DNA of 9,730 nt from Bacillota bacterium. Its GTDB lineage: Bacteria > Bacillota > Clostridia > Acetivibrionales > DSM-1351. Every line of letters begins with the position of its first letter. The first letter of the stretch is position 1. The translations under genes and the position numbers were made by a program. Under the pieces are notes generated by a model. It saw nothing but the letters and a program-made list of their open reading frames with translations. It made no database searches and was not told the DNA's origin. The DNA is taken from contig JAEZIV010000362.1 in NCBI GenBank assembly GCA_023436515.1, positions 1 to 9,730 on the forward strand. The letters run 5' to 3'. Below, piece after piece: positions 6,821 through 9,730 of the stretch.

Positions 6821-8859
6821 GCTTGTCTCCTTTCACTACTTTTATTTATAAGACTTGCTATATCTATTATCAGGCTGATGTTACCGTCACCCAACAATGT
6901 GCAACCTGAAATGCCTTGTACCTTTTTTATGTATTGCGGTAATGCCTTAACTACTACCTGTTGCTCCCCAATTAGCCGGTCTGCAAAAATGCATGCGCTT
7001 TCTCCTTCACTTTCAACTAAGATCAGGATACCCTCTTCAAGGATTTCTGTGTCGGTATATGTATTTAACAGATTATGTAATCTAAATACGGGGTAACAGT
7101 TCCCCCTGATCAAGGCCATTTCATTATTATCCGGATCCATTATCACATTGTCCCTACTGATCTTAAGGGACTCCCGTATGGAAATTGTGGGAATTGTACA
7201 GGTAGATTTCCCTACTTTTACTATCATTCCATCCATTATTGCCAGAGTTAGCGGTATTTTTATGGATATTGTTGAACCTTGGTCCTGGGCACTGTCAATA
7301 TGTACTGCTCCGCTTACCTTGTCAATATTTTTTACTACAACATCCATTCCAACTCCACGTCCTGAAAATTCCGTAACCTCTTCTTTTGTAGAGAAGCCCG
7401 GCAGCATAATTAACGAGTATATTTCTCTATCTGACATGTCATCTGCAGGCTTCTGAAGTAATTTATTCTCAATGGCCTTTTTCAGTATTTTTTCTCTGTC
7501 AAGTCCTCTTCCATCATCCTTTAAGGTTATCCAGACATCGCCTCCGGAGTTTCTGGCTTCTAGTATTATTTTTCCCTTTTCAGCCTTACTTTTTAATATT
7601 CTCTCTTCCTTTGATTCAATTCCGTGATCTATGGCATTACGAAGCAAGTGAATGAGAGGATCGGATATGTGTTCGATAATATTTTTATCCACCTCGGTCT
7701 CTTCGCCAATTATTTCAAGCTCCACCTCCTTATTCAGCTTTTTGCTCATATCTCTGACTATTCTGTTCATTCTCTGAAAAGTTCCTGAAAGTGGAACCAT
7801 CCTCATGGCCATAACTATGTCCTGAAGTTCTCTGGTTATTTTTCTTAAATGTCTTGAGGACTTACTGAAATTCTCCAGCTCCAGACCCTTCAAGTCCGGA
7901 TTTTGAGTAACCATTGCTTCTGAAATAACCAGTTCTCCTACAACGTCCATTAATTTATTCATTTTAATGATATTGACACTAATGAAATTGTGTTTTGTCG
8001 GGTTACTCGATTTATCAGCGTTCTCTATATCTTCAATTAATTTCGCAGGCAGCTTTTCAAAGTTTTCGGACAATAGCACAGAGGCCTCCTCCGGACTTAT
8101 GCTGCTGATTTGAGCAGACTCACATTCAATTGTTAACTCCTTAAGAAACATGGTCTCTTCCAGCAGTTGCCTTATCTCTTTCTCAGGTATACCGCAGGAA
8201 AAGCAAATTTCAAACCCTGTTGAACGGATTTCTTCATTGCATCTGTCACTGTCAGATAAATCTTCAGGACGGTGACTTATATCTGATGCCACCTGCTGAA
8301 GCATATGAATAACTCCAAAGGCCCTAAGGCTTTCCATTTCACAGTCATCCTCAAAGGTCATTATCGCTTTATATGAATATTGCCCGGGCAGCTTGTCCTG
8401 ATCTGGGGAAATGCACTGCGTATTTGCAATATGGCATTCAATATCCTCCGAATCGGTTTTTACATTGTTAAGGAATTCAGACAGTGATTGAGTGATTTCT
8501 GACGGATCACTTTTCGCTTCTTCCCTATTTTTTATTTTTTGCAGCTCATTTCCTATAAAATCAATAACTTTTAGAATTATGTCGGTAAGATGAATATAGT
8601 TGACATTCTTAGGTTTTTTCTCCCTTAAATGAAAAAAAACATCCTCAACCGAATGCGCCAGAACAGACAGATTATTAAAGCACATCATTGCCGATGAGCC
8701 TTTAATCGTGTGCATGATACGAAATATTTCATTTATTTGACTCTCTACTCCATTATTCTTTTCACTGTCCAAAATGATTTGTTCCAATTGCTCTATAAGC
8801 TGAGCCGTCTCAAATACATACATGTCATGCATAGGTTCAAGGTTAATGTAATCTGACAA
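6808..8859 (-). CDS. cheA: Chemotaxis histidine kinase CheA
   Basis: CheA autophosphorylates under receptor and CheW control and phosphorylates CheY. Numbered from the TTG at 8859 (683 residues), the five domains are in the normal order. P1 has the phospho-accepting His50 in IMHTIKGSSAMM. P2 (about 162-250) begins FEDDCEMESLRAFGVIHML, typical of a CheY-docking domain. P3 dimerises (about 294-357, MNKLMDVVGELVIS to MRMVPL). P4 is the ATP-binding domain (N box HLLRNAIDHGIE 405-416, DDGRGLD 448-454, FSGRGVGMDVV 498-508). P5 is CheW-like (about 537-672). The upstream in-frame GTG at 8868 overlaps the sequence GAGGTGG, which is a good ribosome binding site for TTG 8859, while the GTG has none of its own. 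TTG is therefore preferred; the alternative adds three residues. It follows cheY by about 60 nt and overlaps cheW by 13 nt. Confidence 0.95.
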   Translation of the reverse strand: MSDYINLEPMHDMYVFETAQLIEQLEQIILDSEKNNGVESQINEIFRIMHTIKGSSAMMCFNNLSVLAHSVEDVFFHLREKKPKNVNYIHLTDIILKVIDFIGNELQKIKNREEAKSDPSEITQSLSEFLNNVKTDSEDIECHIANTQCISPDQDKLPGQYSYKAIMTFEDDCEMESLRAFGVIHMLQQVASDISHRPEDLSDSDRCNEEIRSTGFEICFSCGIPEKEIRQLLEETMFLKELTIECESAQISSISPEEASVLLSENFEKLPAKLIEDIENADKSSNPTKHNFISVNIIKMNKLMDVVGELVISEAMVTQNPDLKGLELENFSKSSRHLRKITRELQDIVMAMRMVPLSGTFQRMNRIVRDMSKKLNKEVELEIIGEETEVDKNIIEHISDPLIHLLRNAIDHGIESKEERILKSKAEKGKIILEARNSGGDVWITLKDDGRGLDREKILKKAIENKLLQKPADDMSDREIYSLIMLPGFSTKEEVTEFSGRGVGMDVVVKNIDKVSGAVHIDSAQDQGSTISIKIPLTLAIMDGMIVKVGKSTCTIPTISIRESLKISRDNVIMDPDNNEMALIRGNCYPVFRLHNLLNTYTDTEILEEGILILVESEGESACIFADRLIGEQQVVVKALPQYIKKVQGISGCTLLGDGNISLIIDIASLINKSSERRQAWLQ

Positions 8860-8864
8860 ATTAG

Positions 8865-8871
8865 CCACCTC
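8865..8871 (-). promoter_or_regulatory. Ribosome binding site that sets the cheA TTG start
   Basis: GAGGTGG on the minus strand ends five nt before TTG 8859. Measured from the GGAGG-equivalent position the spacing is about eight nt. The competing GTG (8868-8866) lies inside this element. Confidence 0.6.
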
Positions 8872-8920
8872 ATGAAATAAGTTTCAAATACTAAAAACCC
8901 ACTGAAAGCTTGTAAGTATA

Positions 8921-9295
8921 TTACTGGTTTTCCATCATACCATGATATTTACTCAGTGCTTTTATGATACTCTCCTCCTTAAATGGCTTCACAATAAATC
9001 CCACGGCACCACACATTATAGCTTCCCTGATGTGGCTTTCCTGCCCCAGCGCTGATATCATTATGACTTTCCCCTCAGGATTTATTCCCTTTATCGTCTT
9101 CATAGCTTCAATCCCATCCATCTCGGGCATAGTAATATCCATTGTGACAATATCAGGGGAGAGTTCCCTATATTTTTTCACAGCAACGCTGCCATTTTCC
9201 GCCTCTCCCACCACTGTATAGCCGTTACGTTCAAGTATTAATCTTAAAGCCTGTCTCATAAAAACCGCATCATCTACAACTAACACCTTAAGCAT
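8921..9295 (-). CDS. cheY: Chemotaxis response regulator CheY
   Basis: CheY carries the signal from CheA to the flagellar switch. The 124-residue product is a lone receiver domain. The acidic pocket is Asp8 and Asp9 (VVDDAVFMR), the phosphorylation site is Asp53 (VTMDITMPEMDG), Ser81 lies in MISALG and the conserved Lys103 in VKPF. There is no output domain. ATG 9295 is chosen because it gives the standard MLKVLVVDD beginning and has AAGGA 11 nt upstream. The ATG at 9307 overlaps that same element and cannot use it. It is the first gene of the che cluster and is divergent from a recombinase gene. I saw no convincing sigma-D motility promoter (TAAA-N15-GCCGATAT) upstream. Confidence 0.94.
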   Translation of the reverse strand: MLKVLVVDDAVFMRQALRLILERNGYTVVGEAENGSVAVKKYRELSPDIVTMDITMPEMDGIEAMKTIKGINPEGKVIMISALGQESHIREAIMCGAVGFIVKPFKEESIIKALSKYHGMMENQ

Positions 9296-9382
9296 ATCAG
9301 TCCACATCCTTGTCTTTATTTAATTGTTATAATCTTTCATTGATGTAAAAAAAATTAGATTTTGTAAAAAAGTTAAATGGAC

Positions 9383-9412
9383 AATGTAACAAATTTATTA
9401 TTTTGTTACATT
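9383..9412. repeat. Perfect 11-bp inverted repeat, possible operator
   Basis: AATGTAACAAA (9383-9393) and TTTGTTACATT (9402-9412) are exact reverse complements around an 8-bp spacer. No gene ends nearby and no U tract suits termination, so a protein-binding site about 90 bp upstream of cheY is more likely than a terminator. The binding protein is unknown. Confidence 0.6.
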
Positions 9413-9516
9413 ATTTGATCTACTGAAACATATTCTATTACTATGTTTGGTTTAACACGGCTGTAAGTATTTATATATAAGAGTATCCTTTTGGATGTAT
9501 CTTTTTATTAATATTA

Positions 9517-9525
9517 TGATATAAT
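9517..9525 (+). promoter_or_regulatory. Extended -10 promoter element for the recombinase gene
   Basis: TGATATAAT on the plus strand is a perfect extended -10 element, about 75 nt before ATG 9600. No good -35 box is seen at the proper distance, as is common for extended -10 promoters. The predicted start near 9532 lies between two ATAGTTACA direct repeats (9524-9532 and 9549-9557). Confidence 0.5.
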
Positions 9526-9599
9526 AGTTACATTCTGCCTTACTACATATAGTTACAGCTTTTTTCAAATACTTTAATACTTTAATGGGGGAGATTGTA

Positions 9600-9730
9600 A
9601 TGACGGTAGAGCCTATACGCGACAAAGTAAAGATAAAGCAAATATACTATTATTTAAACGGAAAGGACCCGAAGTATGGTCTTTTATTCAAATTCGGGCT
9701 AAATACAGGCTTGCGAATCAGTGATGTTAT
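9600..9730 (+). CDS. Tyrosine recombinase/integrase, N-terminal fragment, minimal type
   Basis: Only 43 complete codons are in the window, starting at ATG 9600 with GGGGGAG six nt upstream; the rest lies beyond the right edge. The segment LFKFGLNTGLRISDV (29-43) matches the start of the tyrosine recombinase catalytic domain, and Arg39 would be the first catalytic arginine (box I). In full-length XerC/XerD or phage integrases this motif lies near residue 150, after a core-binding domain. Here it is at residue 39, so the protein lacks that domain, as in FimB-type minimal recombinases. The remaining catalytic residues cannot be checked here. It could be a DNA-inversion or element-associated enzyme, or a degenerate copy. 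It is divergent from cheY. Confidence 0.7.
   Translation, partial: MTVEPIRDKVKIKQIYYYLNGKDPKYGLLFKFGLNTGLRISDV

Larger units (their letters stand above)
9296..9599. other. AT-rich divergent intergenic region between cheY and the recombinase gene
   Basis: This 304-bp stretch has no credible gene on either strand. It must hold the start signals of cheY (leftward) and the recombinase gene (rightward). It contains a perfect inverted repeat at 9383-9412 and four GTTACA half-sites in all: TGTAAC at 9385-9390 and GTTACA at 9405-9410, 9527-9532 and 9552-9557. On the cheY side the best sigma-A-like pair is TTGTCC, 19 nt, TCTAAT, which is too weak to call. Confidence 0.6.

Noticed and set aside
9296..9480. 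Sigma-D (motility) promoter upstream of cheY
   Set aside because: No TAAA-N15-GCCGATAT-like sequence was found on the minus strand. A GCCG follows a TAAA near 9460-9475, but with only about eight nt between them.
9481..9510. ATCC-TTTT-GGAT hairpin followed by T residues on the plus strand
   Set aside because: The stem is only four to five base pairs and no gene ends upstream, so it is not a credible terminator.

Overview
The window looks like a chromosomal segment of an anaerobic, AT-rich, Gram-positive clostridium. Ribosome binding sites are strong (GGAGG, AAGGAG) and TTG starts are used. The chemotaxis proteins are clostridial in type, a ZapA division protein is present, and intergenic DNA is very AT-rich. 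A cluster III clostridium of the Ruminiclostridium kind would fit, but that is inferred from protein style and was not tested. No RNA gene, CRISPR array or insertion sequence was seen.

Layout. Almost everything is on the minus strand, so the order of transcription runs right to left. It begins with cheY (9295-8921), cheA (8859-6808), cheW (6820-6317) and a transmembrane methyl-accepting chemotaxis protein (6282-4444). A perfect 16-bp hairpin follows, then cheR (4257-3445). Next come an uncharacterised three-part protein of 514 residues (3319-1775), a single-domain bacteriohemerythrin (1690-1280) and zapA (1182-745), which ends at an intrinsic terminator. Last is the first 196 codons of an alkaline-phosphatase-superfamily metalloenzyme that runs off the left edge. 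At the right edge, on the plus strand, a divergent gene begins (9600 onward) that reads as a catalytic-domain-only tyrosine recombinase. A 304-bp AT-rich divergent region separates it from cheY and holds a perfect 11-bp inverted repeat and four GTTACA half-sites.

How the genes work together. The receptor, CheW and CheA form the signalling array. CheA autophosphorylates on its P1 histidine and passes phosphate to CheY, and CheR methylates receptor glutamates for adaptation. CheB, CheC, CheD and CheV are not in the window, so the rest of the adaptation system must lie elsewhere or be absent. The 514-residue protein, hemerythrin and zapA follow in the same direction, but the last two have their own plausible sigma-A-type promoters, so this side is probably not one operon with the che genes.

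Several starts were moved inward on ribosome-binding-site and family grounds (zapA, cheA, cheR, cheY, hemerythrin and the 514-residue protein). I found no clearly new system. The least explained items are the 514-residue protein, the divergent control region with its minimal recombinase, and the hairpin ahead of cheR.
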